DNA from: an uncultured SAR324 cluster bacterium
GTDB lineage: Bacteria > SAR324 > NAC60-12
Reading direction: 5' to 3'
DNA length: 26,668 nucleotides
Assembly (NCBI GenBank): GCA_902562015.1
Contig: CACERX010000017.1
Coordinates: 1-26,668, forward strand
A program made the position numbers and the translations under genes. This document shows, piece by piece, positions 1 through 8,288 of this stretch. Numbering within the stretch: the first letter of the stretch is position 1; each line of letters opens with the position of its first letter. The notes beneath the pieces were generated by a model that was not told the DNA's origin, ran no database searches, and worked only from the letters and a program-made list of their open reading frames with translations.

Positions 1-401
1 GCTCTGATAAATATACTAATAATTTAAAATTATCTTATATATATTTCACCGTTAGTAGTTAAAAGTGACAATATATACATGTAATTTATGTATTTTTGGC
101 TTTTTTTGTAGCAAATGCGCCATTTTACTTTGTATTATATTTGTCAAATATGTAAATAATATAAAAAATTCTTATATAGCCCGGCGAATGGATAAAAGTA
201 TAAAGATACACAAATGTTTGCATTGGTGCGTTTTTAGGCGTTATATGACGTTATGAGCATTCAAAAATTAAATAACTTATTAATTATTTGTAATTTTGGT
301 AATATAATGGATCTTTGTTGATAAATTTATATGTTTGATAATGATAGAAATCGAACATATATCTATAATATTAATAAATACTCTTTAGCCTTAATTAAAT
401 A
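1..401. other. AT-rich intergenic region at the left edge
   Basis: No convincing gene is seen. A 63-codon GTG-initiated frame at 65-256 is cysteine- and aromatic-rich, has no recognisable domain and is judged spurious. Near the right end there is an imperfect inverted repeat: arms 328-338 and 351-361, with one mismatch and a 12-nt spacer. It lies about 40 bp before the exonuclease start codon and could be an operator or just AT-rich noise. The promoter of the following gene must lie here, but no clear -35/-10 pair stands out. Confidence 0.6.
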
Positions 402-1058
402 ATGTCCTACAAAATATTTTCTGATATACCTGACAATTTAATGGAATCTTATTTGTTGGAGTCCGAAATAGCGGTAGATACAGAATTACATGGACTACGG
501 CTGCATAGAGATGAAGTGTGTTTGATACAATTATGTGATGATAAGAATAACGTTAGTTTGATTAAACCAAAAAATAATCAGACTCCTAAAAATCTAAAGC
601 ACCTTTTAATGGAACAAAGTGTAAAAAAGATTTTTCATTTTGCCATCACCGACGTAGCATTCATTAAAACATCCTTAAATATTGATGTTAAGCCATTTTA
701 CTGCACTAAAGTTATGAGTAAGCTTATAAGGACATATACTCAGGATCATGGTTTAAAAGATTTGATTTTGGAAGTACATGGTAAGCAAATCAACAAGGAT
801 CAGCAACAATCTAATTGGGATGATTCAAATCTATCACAAAAACAACTAGAATACGCAGCCAATGACGTTTTATATTTAATTAAGATATACCGTAAACTAC
901 TTGAAATGATGAACAGTCGATCACAATTAAAATCAGGTATAAACATCTATGAATTAAACCAAAAGGCTCAATCATTTTTACCTGGACTTGTTGAATTGCT
1001 TATTAACGGTTATGGTGATAGAGATGGTGGATGGGGAGTTAGTCTTTTCTCTCATTGA
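402..1058 (+). CDS. rnd: Ribonuclease D-type 3'-5' exonuclease (DEDDy)
   Basis: A predicted 218-residue 3'-5' exonuclease acting on RNA ends, probably in tRNA or other small RNA maturation. All three exonuclease motifs of the DEDDy superfamily are visible. Exo I is D26-T-E28 followed by a HRDEVCLIQL stretch. Exo II has D84 in HFAITDVAF. Exo III is Y151-A-A-N-D155. The downstream sequence LSQKQLEYAANDVLYL is typical of RNase D. The protein stops after the nuclease domain, so the C-terminal HRDC domains of E. coli RNase D (about 375 residues) are absent. This compact form is common, for example in alphaproteobacteria. The ATG follows an A/T-rich leader without a clear Shine-Dalgarno sequence. 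The gene converges on the recombinase-like gene with only 22 bp between stop codons. Family assignment is firm; the substrate is inferred. Confidence 0.88.
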   Translation: MSYKIFSDIPDNLMESYLLESEIAVDTELHGLRLHRDEVCLIQLCDDKNNVSLIKPKNNQTPKNLKHLLMEQSVKKIFHFAITDVAFIKTSLNIDVKPFYCTKVMSKLIRTYTQDHGLKDLILEVHGKQINKDQQQSNWDDSNLSQKQLEYAANDVLYLIKIYRKLLEMMNSRSQLKSGINIYELNQKAQSFLPGLVELLINGYGDRDGGWGVSLFSH

Positions 1059-1080
1059 AATTTAATATCATTACAAATAA

Positions 1081-2016
1081 TCAAATTTTATCCTTATTTG
1101 ATGTCTGATTTCGCAAATGCTTCTTTTTGAATTTATTTTGTAAATCATCAAAACTATTAGCCTTTAATAACTGCAATCTGCGTAATTGTTTTACATTTCT
1201 TAGTGCTTGTAGAGACCTAACATCGGCACCTTCTCCTGAAAAATGCTGAACAGATAAATCCCTAAGTTCATTAGCACTGATTGATGGAAGGTTGTACTTA
1301 GCGAAATATTTTTTTAATATATTTTGTAATTGAGCTGTAGTTAATTTCTTGCCTTTTTGGTTTAGCCAGAATCCTTGATCTCCGACGACATTATCTATCA
1401 TTTTCAAGTACGATTTAAGTATGTTAATAGAAACTGGACTGAAAGGTACATCTCGATATTTTGAATCCTGAAAATATAAACGCACCTGACCTTCATCCAG
1501 TTCAGGTATAGCAGATCTAATCTTGTTAATTTGCGCAAGAGACATACCTAAACCGTAAATAAATTCCAACAAAAGTCTTTGTTGGTGGCCTTTTAATGAG
1601 TTTTCTAAAGAAAGTTCAAACAGTTGATTTATCTTACTTATTTTTATATCCTGCTCACTAATATTATTAGTATATCTTGGAAATTTAAAATGCTGAATTG
1701 GATTTTTAGTGTTTTCGGATTCTGCCAAGAACTGATAAAATATTTTAATGCCACTGATACATGTAACCATGGTACTTCTTTTCCAATTTAATTCTTTCAA
1801 CTGATGTTGCATAAAGGCCTCAATTTCACGAACTCCAAGATCCTCCATTAACCATTTATCAGGAATTACTAATTTATTTTTAAAATTATCACAAAAACTC
1901 ACAAAAAGTTTAATTGAATTTAGATATAGACTTATAGTGTTCGGTGCTAACATCTTTTTTACTTGCAAATGGGACTTATAAAGACCCATAATCTTATTAA
2001 GTTCTGCCTTATCCAT
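1081..2016 (-). CDS. Tyrosine recombinase (XerC/XerD-like) fold protein with degenerate active site
   Basis: A 311-residue protein with the two-part layout of Xer recombinases. Residues about 8-100 resemble the N-terminal SAM-like core-binding domain, and residues about 125-305 the catalytic domain. The C-terminal part aligns without gaps to E. coli XerD recalled from memory: GADVRSLQALRNV matches GADLRVVQMLLGH. The catalytic positions are largely changed. The first Arg is S159 (in YGLGMSLAQI) and the box II His is N249. The Arg after it is kept as R252, the later His/Trp position is V275, and the nucleophilic Tyr is L284. A Lys in the beta-hairpin position (K186) remains. Strand cleavage by the usual mechanism therefore looks impossible, yet the frame is intact. 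It may be a DNA-binding or regulatory protein, or a partner of an active Xer. It is divergent from glnB, with 19 bp between start codons. Confidence 0.75.
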   Translation of the reverse strand: MDKAELNKIMGLYKSHLQVKKMLAPNTISLYLNSIKLFVSFCDNFKNKLVIPDKWLMEDLGVREIEAFMQHQLKELNWKRSTMVTCISGIKIFYQFLAESENTKNPIQHFKFPRYTNNISEQDIKISKINQLFELSLENSLKGHQQRLLLEFIYGLGMSLAQINKIRSAIPELDEGQVRLYFQDSKYRDVPFSPVSINILKSYLKMIDNVVGDQGFWLNQKGKKLTTAQLQNILKKYFAKYNLPSISANELRDLSVQHFSGEGADVRSLQALRNVKQLRRLQLLKANSFDDLQNKFKKKHLRNQTSNKDKI

Positions 2017-2035
2017 AAATTAATAGAGATATTAA

Positions 2036-2374
<339 letters not shown>

Positions 2375-2383
2375 GATATAATA

Positions 2384-2566
2384 CTATTTACGACTATTTT
2401 TTGCTTCAAAACTTTGGCAAATATTACCTGAGATTTGTACGACATACGTTGAAGGTTCAATTCTAGATTTAAATCCTAGCTTTGAGCAACCATAAGGTCT
2501 GTCGGCATCCCAAGAAACCTGGTAAAATTTACAATTGATGCAACGAACCCTTGAAGTATGTTCCAT
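2384..2566 (-). CDS. Small four-cysteine protein, probably metal-binding
   Basis: A 60-residue protein with cysteines at 9, 12, 27 and 50 (C-x2-C-x14-C-x22-C), which suggests one zinc or iron site. The motifs CINCKFYQVSWD and RPYGCSKLGFKS resemble a family of short uncharacterised bacterial proteins that I recall only as conserved hypotheticals, sometimes with doubtful annotations. No signal peptide or membrane segment is visible. Its start lies 6 bp after the stop of the response-regulator gene, so the two are almost certainly co-transcribed and may act together. The cysteine pattern and the tight coupling to its neighbour argue for a real gene. The function is unknown. Confidence 0.75.
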   Translation of the reverse strand: MEHTSRVRCINCKFYQVSWDADRPYGCSKLGFKSRIEPSTYVVQISGNICQSFEAKNSRK

Positions 2567-2572
2567 CTTGAT

Positions 2573-2971
2573 CTAAAGAGATTCACCTCCAGTTGTTTTT
2601 ATCACATTATCTAGTTTTTTTGATAACGTAAACACATCAAATGGTTTGACTAAATAGTCATTCATTCTAAGTTTAATACCGTCAGAAATTAATTCATCAA
2701 ATGGCTCTAACATAGTTAGAATTACAGGTAGATCTTTCATATTGTCGTCAGATCTAATATCTTTCAATAGTTCAAGTCCATTCTTAACAGGCATCATTAC
2801 ATCAGCAATTACAAGGTTTAATGAAGTTTGTTTAATTATTGCTAATGCTTGATTTCCGTTTTCAGCTTCAAAACATGAAAAACCAATTTTTTCTAAGGAA
2901 TCTTTTATTAGTCTACGTGCAGTACTATAGTCATCAACAATTAAACAATTGTGATTATTGTATTTAGCCAT
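2573..2971 (-). CDS. Single-domain response regulator (CheY-like receiver)
   Basis: A 132-residue stand-alone receiver domain without an output domain. The acidic pocket D13/D14 sits in CLIVDDY, the phosphoacceptor is D57 in VIADVMMP, and the switch Thr is T86 in VILTML. The conserved Lys is K109 in YLVKPF. All residues needed for phosphorylation are present, so it probably accepts phosphate from a histidine kinase encoded elsewhere and signals by protein-protein contact, as CheY, DivK or Spo0F do. No kinase or chemotaxis gene is nearby. The four-cysteine gene follows 6 bp downstream and may be its functional partner. Upstream lies a very AT-rich 426-bp region that must contain the promoter. 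The family call is certain; the pathway is unknown. Confidence 0.92.
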   Translation of the reverse strand: MAKYNNHNCLIVDDYSTARRLIKDSLEKIGFSCFEAENGNQALAIIKQTSLNLVIADVMMPVKNGLELLKDIRSDDNMKDLPVILTMLEPFDELISDGIKLRMNDYLVKPFDVFTLSKKLDNVIKTTGGESL

Positions 2972-3397
2972 TTTTTATTTTTTTTATATTTTTAAATAAA
3001 GTAAACATAATATTATTATCAATTAATTATTAGTAATACATGTAAATATTTAAAATCATATAATTGTTATAATTTTTTACAATCTACAATTAACAATTAA
3101 ACTTATTAATATATATTTTGTTGTAATATATTTCACTAATATGATTATAAATATACATTATTTTATTACAAAGGTATTAGAATAAATTATTGTAATAATA
3201 TGACTTATTTATTTACATGTTATACATATGTATATATTAATTAATATATACATATGTATTTTGATAATCTATTTATCTACGTATTAAGTACATTATATAT
3301 TTAAATACAAATTTAATTTAACATAATAATATTATATTATATATTTGATATTCATATTTTAATTTAATTAAAATTACTCATTAACTTATTTTAATGC
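2972..3397. other. Extremely AT-rich spacer upstream of the response regulator
   Basis: A 426-bp non-coding stretch, almost only A and T, between the end of the Bat/mscS operon and the start of the response-regulator gene, both on the minus strand. No frame of useful length is seen. Besides the perfect palindrome annotated separately it holds many TATA-like repeats, so it should bend and melt easily. It probably contains the transcription end of the operon and the promoter of the response regulator. No GC-rich terminator hairpin was found. Confidence 0.7.
3222..3259. repeat. Perfect 38-bp AT-rich palindrome
   Basis: Two 19-bp arms meet without a spacer between 3240 and 3241. The left arm reads ATACATATGTATATATTAA and the right arm is its exact reverse complement; the symmetry breaks at the next base pair. 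Each arm contains an ACATATGT core, itself a palindrome, so two such cores flank the centre. It lies about 140 bp beyond the channel gene stop and about 250 bp before the response-regulator start. It could be a dyad operator, a cruciform-forming element or an unusual terminator without a U-tract. The structure is certain; its role is not. Confidence 0.85.
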
Positions 3398-4663
3398 TCA
3401 TTTATTCAACTGTTGAAAATCTTTACCTGTGGGTTCTTGAAATACCCTTAGATCAAATTCAGTTACGACTGCAAATATGTGATCAAAAATATCTGACTGT
3501 ACTGATTCATAAGCTGTCCAGTTTGTGTCTTTACAGAAAACATAAATTTCAATAGGCAACCCTTTTTCTCCTGGTGATAGCTGACGTACAATGAATGTCA
3601 TTTCTTGATGAATCATTGGATGATTTCGAAGATAAGCCTCAACATATGATCGAAAGACTCCTATATTGGTTAATCTTCTACCGTTTACCAATGTACTTTC
3701 ATCAACATTATGAAGTTTGTTATATTCTAATATTTCCTGTTGTCGATCCTGAATAGACTTGCTGATTAATTGTATTTTTTTAAATCTTTCAAGCATTTCC
3801 GAACTGCAAAATTTTATGCTACCGAGATCAACATAAACAAATCTCTTTATCCTACGACCTCCTGACAAATTCATATTACGCCAGTTTTTAAATGATTCAT
3901 TTATAAGCGCATATGTGGGTATTGTTGTTATAGTATTGTCGAAATTTTTTATTTTGACTGTTGTCAGTGTAATTTCTATAACATCTCCATCTGCACCGTA
4001 CTTTGGCATTTCAATCCAGTCACCTGGTGCTACCATTTTATTTGCAATCAATTGTATTCCACCCACAAAACCCATCAAAATATCTTTGAAAACAAACATC
4101 AAAACTGCTGTTAATGCCCCCAAACCGCTCAGTATATAAAGCGGTGTTTTCTGAACAAGTATTGAAATAATCAGAATTAATGTAACAAAGTACAGAAGAA
4201 GTTTTACCACCTGTACGAAAGGTTTTATTGAAATTTCCTTTGAAATATTTGAGTTTTCATATATTACCAAAATTGAATTCAATAATGCATCAAGAGCAAA
4301 CATTCCTGTAATTAATAATGCTGTATTTACTAATATTAAACTGAATGGTTGGACAACAGTGCTTTCTAATATTGGCGGGATTAATATATATAATATTATT
4401 AGTGGAATGAAGTAAAGTAAACGCTGGAAAAAATTTTTTTCCACTAGTACATTGTCCCACTGCTGATTTGTAAAACCGGCAAATCTTTCAAATGTCCGCA
4501 TTAACGGGCCTTGTACAATTTGATGAACGATCCAGCATCCTAATAGTAAAAGCAGAATTAATCCGCCTCTGATAAGTGTTTCAATAAACATATCAGAAAT
4601 CCCTAACTGTATAATTTTTTCGTTCAATGAAATCTTTAATAAATCACTTAAATATTGAATCAT
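3398..4663 (-). CDS. ybdG: MscS-family mechanosensitive channel, YbdG (MscM) type
   Basis: A 421-residue inner-membrane channel expected to open under membrane tension during hypo-osmotic shock. About five hydrophobic segments are seen, near residues 30-50, 81-100, 106-132, 150-171 and 178-208. The last is the glycine/alanine-rich pore helix SGLGALTAVLMFVFKDILMG. The beta domain follows, with VAPGDWIEMPKYGADGDV and the MscS-type NTITTIPTYALINESFKNW. The rest, including SGGRRIKR and a long soluble C-terminal part, matches the E. coli YbdG subfamily (about 415 residues) rather than short MscS. The start is 2 bp after the batD stop, so it is translated from the Bat operon mRNA. Membership of a Bat operon is unusual in my experience and suggests a shared envelope-stress role, which is inference. 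Confidence 0.88.
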   Translation of the reverse strand: MIQYLSDLLKISLNEKIIQLGISDMFIETLIRGGLILLLLLGCWIVHQIVQGPLMRTFERFAGFTNQQWDNVLVEKNFFQRLLYFIPLIILYILIPPILESTVVQPFSLILVNTALLITGMFALDALLNSILVIYENSNISKEISIKPFVQVVKLLLYFVTLILIISILVQKTPLYILSGLGALTAVLMFVFKDILMGFVGGIQLIANKMVAPGDWIEMPKYGADGDVIEITLTTVKIKNFDNTITTIPTYALINESFKNWRNMNLSGGRRIKRFVYVDLGSIKFCSSEMLERFKKIQLISKSIQDRQQEILEYNKLHNVDESTLVNGRRLTNIGVFRSYVEAYLRNHPMIHQEMTFIVRQLSPGEKGLPIEIYVFCKDTNWTAYESVQSDIFDHIFAVVTEFDLRVFQEPTGKDFQQLNK

Positions 4664-4665
4664 AT

Positions 4666-6378
4666 TTACTCAGGATACAATGGTGATAATTCACTTTTTT
4701 TTAAATATTTATTTGCTTCTATTTCGTTCATATTTATTGCAAGGAAATCTTTTTTTAATTCTTCAAATGTACCTCCATTTTGCTTACTATCGCCATACAA
4801 GGCCGAATTTAAAGATTTTAAACCTTTTTTTAGTTTAGGTATCCTATCACCAATTTGTTCCAGTCCCCGTGGAGGATCATCTGACCATACTGAATTTCCC
4901 CATTGTAATAATGCGTTTTGCATAGCAATCGGTTCTCCGTTTCGTAATGCTTGTTCGACTTTTTTAAAAGCAGATCTTATTTCTCCCTGCTGATTAAACT
5001 TAAAATTATTTTCAATTTTTATTTCACTGTTATATTTTTTATTTCTATTTAAAAACCATATTAACAATGTCCCTGCCCAAAGTATTCCAAATCCAATAGC
5101 CATGATTTTCCACAGCATTGTTGTCTCAAAGAAATCTTTAGTATCTTTGTATTCAATTGAAGTATTTTCTTTTAATTTTTCTTCAATTTCTTCTGGTGTA
5201 TTGTGTTCTTTAACATTTCCATCTACGGTAAGTATCTGAATTTTTTTTGACTGAATTACTTCTACGCGTAATTTATTCGTGTTTACATCCCACCAATTTA
5301 CATTTATCTCTGGAAGAATTATGGTACCCTGCGTACTCGGAATCAGTGCCCATTTTTCTTTGCGAATACCTCTAAGGCCATCAGCAGTATGTTCTGTTTC
5401 AATCTGCGGTTGATCTCTATATCCTTTAATTTTATCCGGAAAATTAAATGCCAATTCAGGAATTTGATTACCTGTGACACCGTCAGCAATAATTGTTAAA
5501 GTTCTAGTGACAGGTTCCCCAACCTTAAAGTCTGGCTCTTCAGGATGCCATTTTTCAATGATTTTAAGATTTTTTACAGGCAACCACCAACCCTTGTTTT
5601 GTATTGGTATAGGATTAACATCAACTGTTTGAGGCTTACTTGTGCTAAAAATTCTCTGTCCTCTCGTTTTAAAAAGTGTACCAAAATTGCCAAAATTACC
5701 GAAATTTCTGTTTAAAGCTGAACCCGTCTTTTTTTCGCCCTGATAACGAAGTTGTGGTATTTTAAGTGTCCCGCTTTTATCAGGTATTATTGCGTACGTA
5801 ATTTCTGTAATTATCTGTTTTTTACCATCCTCAATGGTTTTATATGTAGCCTGATTTACTTTTTCAACATGAGCTCCAGCAATCTCTAAAGGGGTAATAG
5901 ATTCATTTTCTAATTCTATCCCTGTCCTGATTATACTTATCTTCGTAAGTATCTGCTCCTGCGGATAAACTTTCGTCGGTTCTGTAACAACTTTCAGTCG
6001 AACAGATTCCTGATTAGATTTATTAGCAGATTCTAAGGCTTTCAAGAGGATTGGAGAGGTTTCCTCTTTTCCAACCTTTAAAGGTGGAATTAGATATTCG
6101 CCAGATGTCGGAGCAATCATAACATATGTCCAGCTAACTGTGCTGGTAAAAGAAGTACCTACAATTGATGTTTGATTTTGTACGCTGCGGTTCAGAACTT
6201 CCAAACCTCGTATTTCTTCTAAATCAGGTTCCACCGGATCATCCACATTTTTTGCCTCCACTTTCAGCTGAAACAGTTCCCCTACTATCACAGGATTTTT
6301 ATTTACCCAGGCAGTGACTTCACCAAACAGCGGATCAGCAATTATAATTAACAAAAAAATACAAATTATTTTCTTCAT
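4666..6378 (-). CDS. batD: BatD-type oxygen tolerance protein
   Basis: A 570-residue envelope protein with a signal peptide (residues 1-19, hydrophobic core ICIFLLIIIADPLFG). Residues about 20-415 form tandem beta-rich BatD domains: VTAWVNKNPVIVGELFQLKVEA and the SGEYLIPPLKV motif are typical. A single membrane helix lies at about 422-444 (WKIMAIGFGILWAGTLLIWFL), followed by a cytoplasmic tail of about 125 residues. BatD proteins belong to the Bacteroides aerotolerance operon family. Their molecular role is not settled; periplasmic binding of proteins or peptides and cooperation with the VWA proteins BatA and BatB are assumed. The gene starts 3 bp after batB-batC and is followed 2 bp later by the channel gene, so the operon is very tight. 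Assignment rests on domain pattern and context. Confidence 0.88.
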   Translation of the reverse strand: MKKIICIFLLIIIADPLFGEVTAWVNKNPVIVGELFQLKVEAKNVDDPVEPDLEEIRGLEVLNRSVQNQTSIVGTSFTSTVSWTYVMIAPTSGEYLIPPLKVGKEETSPILLKALESANKSNQESVRLKVVTEPTKVYPQEQILTKISIIRTGIELENESITPLEIAGAHVEKVNQATYKTIEDGKKQIITEITYAIIPDKSGTLKIPQLRYQGEKKTGSALNRNFGNFGNFGTLFKTRGQRIFSTSKPQTVDVNPIPIQNKGWWLPVKNLKIIEKWHPEEPDFKVGEPVTRTLTIIADGVTGNQIPELAFNFPDKIKGYRDQPQIETEHTADGLRGIRKEKWALIPSTQGTIILPEINVNWWDVNTNKLRVEVIQSKKIQILTVDGNVKEHNTPEEIEEKLKENTSIEYKDTKDFFETTMLWKIMAIGFGILWAGTLLIWFLNRNKKYNSEIKIENNFKFNQQGEIRSAFKKVEQALRNGEPIAMQNALLQWGNSVWSDDPPRGLEQIGDRIPKLKKGLKSLNSALYGDSKQNGGTFEELKKDFLAINMNEIEANKYLKKSELSPLYPE

Positions 6379-6381
6379 AAT

Positions 6382-8229
6382 TTACCAGTATTGTTTACTC
6401 TCATATTGTTTTTTATCTCGACGTTGAAATTCTCGCTTCATTTTGTTTCGCAGCAAACGGCCTGGATCATCAGGTATTTTCCTAAGCCACTGTTCCAGCT
6501 TTTGTTTTTTTGAACGATCTTCAGCACTTAATTTAGGATTTGAATTAGATGCAATATTTTTTTGTTCAGGGATATCGGAAGATTTATTCTCATTTTTATC
6601 TACATCAGCCTGTTTTTTATTATTATCTTTTTTACTGCCTTTATTTTGTTCTTCATTTCCCTTTTGATTATTTTTTCCATGTTTTTCATCATGCTTCTTT
6701 TCTCCAGAATCTGTTTTTTCTGCAGATTGGTTTTTATCCTGATTATCACCATTATTATGCTGACTTTGGGTTGAATTTGAATTTTGAGCCTGCTTATTAT
6801 TCTTTTGCTGATTTTTTTTATCTTGATTTTGCTTATCACGTTGTGATTTATTCTGTTTCTTCAACAGATCTTCAACCAATTTTTTATTAAACTGAGCATC
6901 ATGATGCTCAGGATCTTCTGCTAAAACCTCTTTATAAACATCTATTGCTTCATTTAGACGTCCTGAAAATGCTAGAGCGTTGCCCCTATTGAAATTGGAA
7001 CGAGCATTGTCCTGTTTGGCGAACTGTTCAGCTGCTTTTTTATAGTTTCCAGAACGATAGGCTGATGTGGCCTTCCATTCATTATCTTCAAAGAGTTTTG
7101 ATGCTTGATCTGTTTCTCCTTGATGAAACAAATTAGAAGCCTGCTGGTCTGGTCGCAACCACAAATCGTCCCAGCTGAATGCCCTCACAGTATCTGGTAA
7201 TGCAAAAAATGCAGGCAATACAATTAATCCTATTGAAAATAAGACGCCACGGCGAAAAAGTAAGGCAGTCAAGGGTAAAACTATAAGTAGCAGCCAAGGA
7301 CCTTCTTCATTCCAAATGTCTGAGGTTCGTTCCTGATCATCTTCTTTATAGCTTCCTTCAGAAGTCTCTACAGCAATAATTTGATTCACATCTCGATCAT
7401 CCGCACTTAATAAATTTAATTTACCATTAACTAGATTTGCCAAATTACGTAATGGTTTCAAATTCAATTTTGGAATTACTATGGCTCCATTTATATCTTT
7501 TAAGAACCCCCCAGCTGTAAGTGGAATCGGTGAGCCGGTCTCTGTACCAACAGCAAGTATAGAAAATTCATTTGCACCTGAAGATTTTTTTATAGCACTA
7601 ATTTCTGACTCTTCAATCCCATCAGTTACCAAAATTATATGACCTTTGCTCCCTAAAGCTCTGCTTAATAAATCCGAAGCCAGTTCAACACCCAAGTCAG
7701 CACGTGATCCTGGAACAGGCATTATATTAGGATGCAAGCCTGGAAGGAATGCAGAAATTGTATTAGCATCATTAGTTAAAGGGCTGATTACAAATGCCTC
7801 ACCGGCATATCCAACTAGTGCAGTATCTCCCTCACTAAAATTTTTCAATAAATCTTCTAATTTAAATCTAACCCTATCAATTCGTGTTGGCTTGACATCA
7901 GAAGCTAGCATAGAAAATGACAAATCCAAAACCAATACTCTTGCATATGATTTTTTAATAAGGGGATGTGTTTTTTTTTGCCAGACAGGTCCAGACAGCG
8001 ATAGCAAAAGCAGCGTAACTGTTAAACACATTGCCAAAGGGAGATATTTTTGTTTCTGTTGTAATGGACTAGTTGCTAAAAACTCAAGTAAGTGAATCTC
8101 AACCTCCTTGCCCCAATTACTCTTTTGCCACCATCTTTTCCGCAAAAGAAAAATCATACCCCACATAATTGGAAGTCCAATCAACCAAAAAGGGCGTAAA
8201 AAATGAAACTCAGAAATAAAATTATCCAT
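6382..8229 (-). CDS. batB: BatB-BatC fusion: von Willebrand A domain plus TPR region
   Basis: A 615-residue membrane protein joining two Bat components. Two helices (about 12-30 and 62-80) precede a VWA domain (about 95-290) with an intact MIDAS: D102-L-S104-F-S106 and D203 in VTDG. A further hydrophobic region (about 310-348) is followed by TPR-like repeats (about 355-450, for example NFNRGNALAFSGRLNEAIDVYKEVL). Then comes a roughly 110-residue linker very rich in Lys, Asn, Gln and Asp, and a conserved tail, LEQWLRKIPDDPGRLLRNKM, which I recall from gammaproteobacterial homologues. Separate batB and batC genes are known elsewhere; the fusion is common in proteobacteria. The protein probably works with BatA and MoxR. 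The low-complexity linker is longer than I would expect and may be disordered. It lies 59 bp after batA. Confidence 0.9.
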   Translation of the reverse strand: MDNFISEFHFLRPFWLIGLPIMWGMIFLLRKRWWQKSNWGKEVEIHLLEFLATSPLQQKQKYLPLAMCLTVTLLLLSLSGPVWQKKTHPLIKKSYARVLVLDLSFSMLASDVKPTRIDRVRFKLEDLLKNFSEGDTALVGYAGEAFVISPLTNDANTISAFLPGLHPNIMPVPGSRADLGVELASDLLSRALGSKGHIILVTDGIEESEISAIKKSSGANEFSILAVGTETGSPIPLTAGGFLKDINGAIVIPKLNLKPLRNLANLVNGKLNLLSADDRDVNQIIAVETSEGSYKEDDQERTSDIWNEEGPWLLLIVLPLTALLFRRGVLFSIGLIVLPAFFALPDTVRAFSWDDLWLRPDQQASNLFHQGETDQASKLFEDNEWKATSAYRSGNYKKAAEQFAKQDNARSNFNRGNALAFSGRLNEAIDVYKEVLAEDPEHHDAQFNKKLVEDLLKKQNKSQRDKQNQDKKNQQKNNKQAQNSNSTQSQHNNGDNQDKNQSAEKTDSGEKKHDEKHGKNNQKGNEEQNKGSKKDNNKKQADVDKNENKSSDIPEQKNIASNSNPKLSAEDRSKKQKLEQWLRKIPDDPGRLLRNKMKREFQRRDKKQYESKQYW

Positions 8230-8288
8230 TTTGGCTCTTTTTCATGATAATTAATGACTATTGTTAATTTGTTATTTCTTACCAATTA

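Noticed and set aside
65..256. 63-codon frame at the left edge
   Set aside because: GTG start, unusual Cys/Phe/Tyr-rich composition, no ribosome site, no domain and lies in AT-rich spacer; likely chance.
328..361. Imperfect inverted repeat before the exonuclease gene
   Set aside because: Eleven-base arms with a mismatch in very AT-rich DNA are expected by chance; noted only within the intergenic entry.
6443..6890. Several open frames on both strands opposite and within the batB-batC low-complexity region
   Set aside because: They are shadows of the A-rich Lys/Asn/Gln codons; translations are Phe/Tyr- or Lys/Ile-rich without domains.
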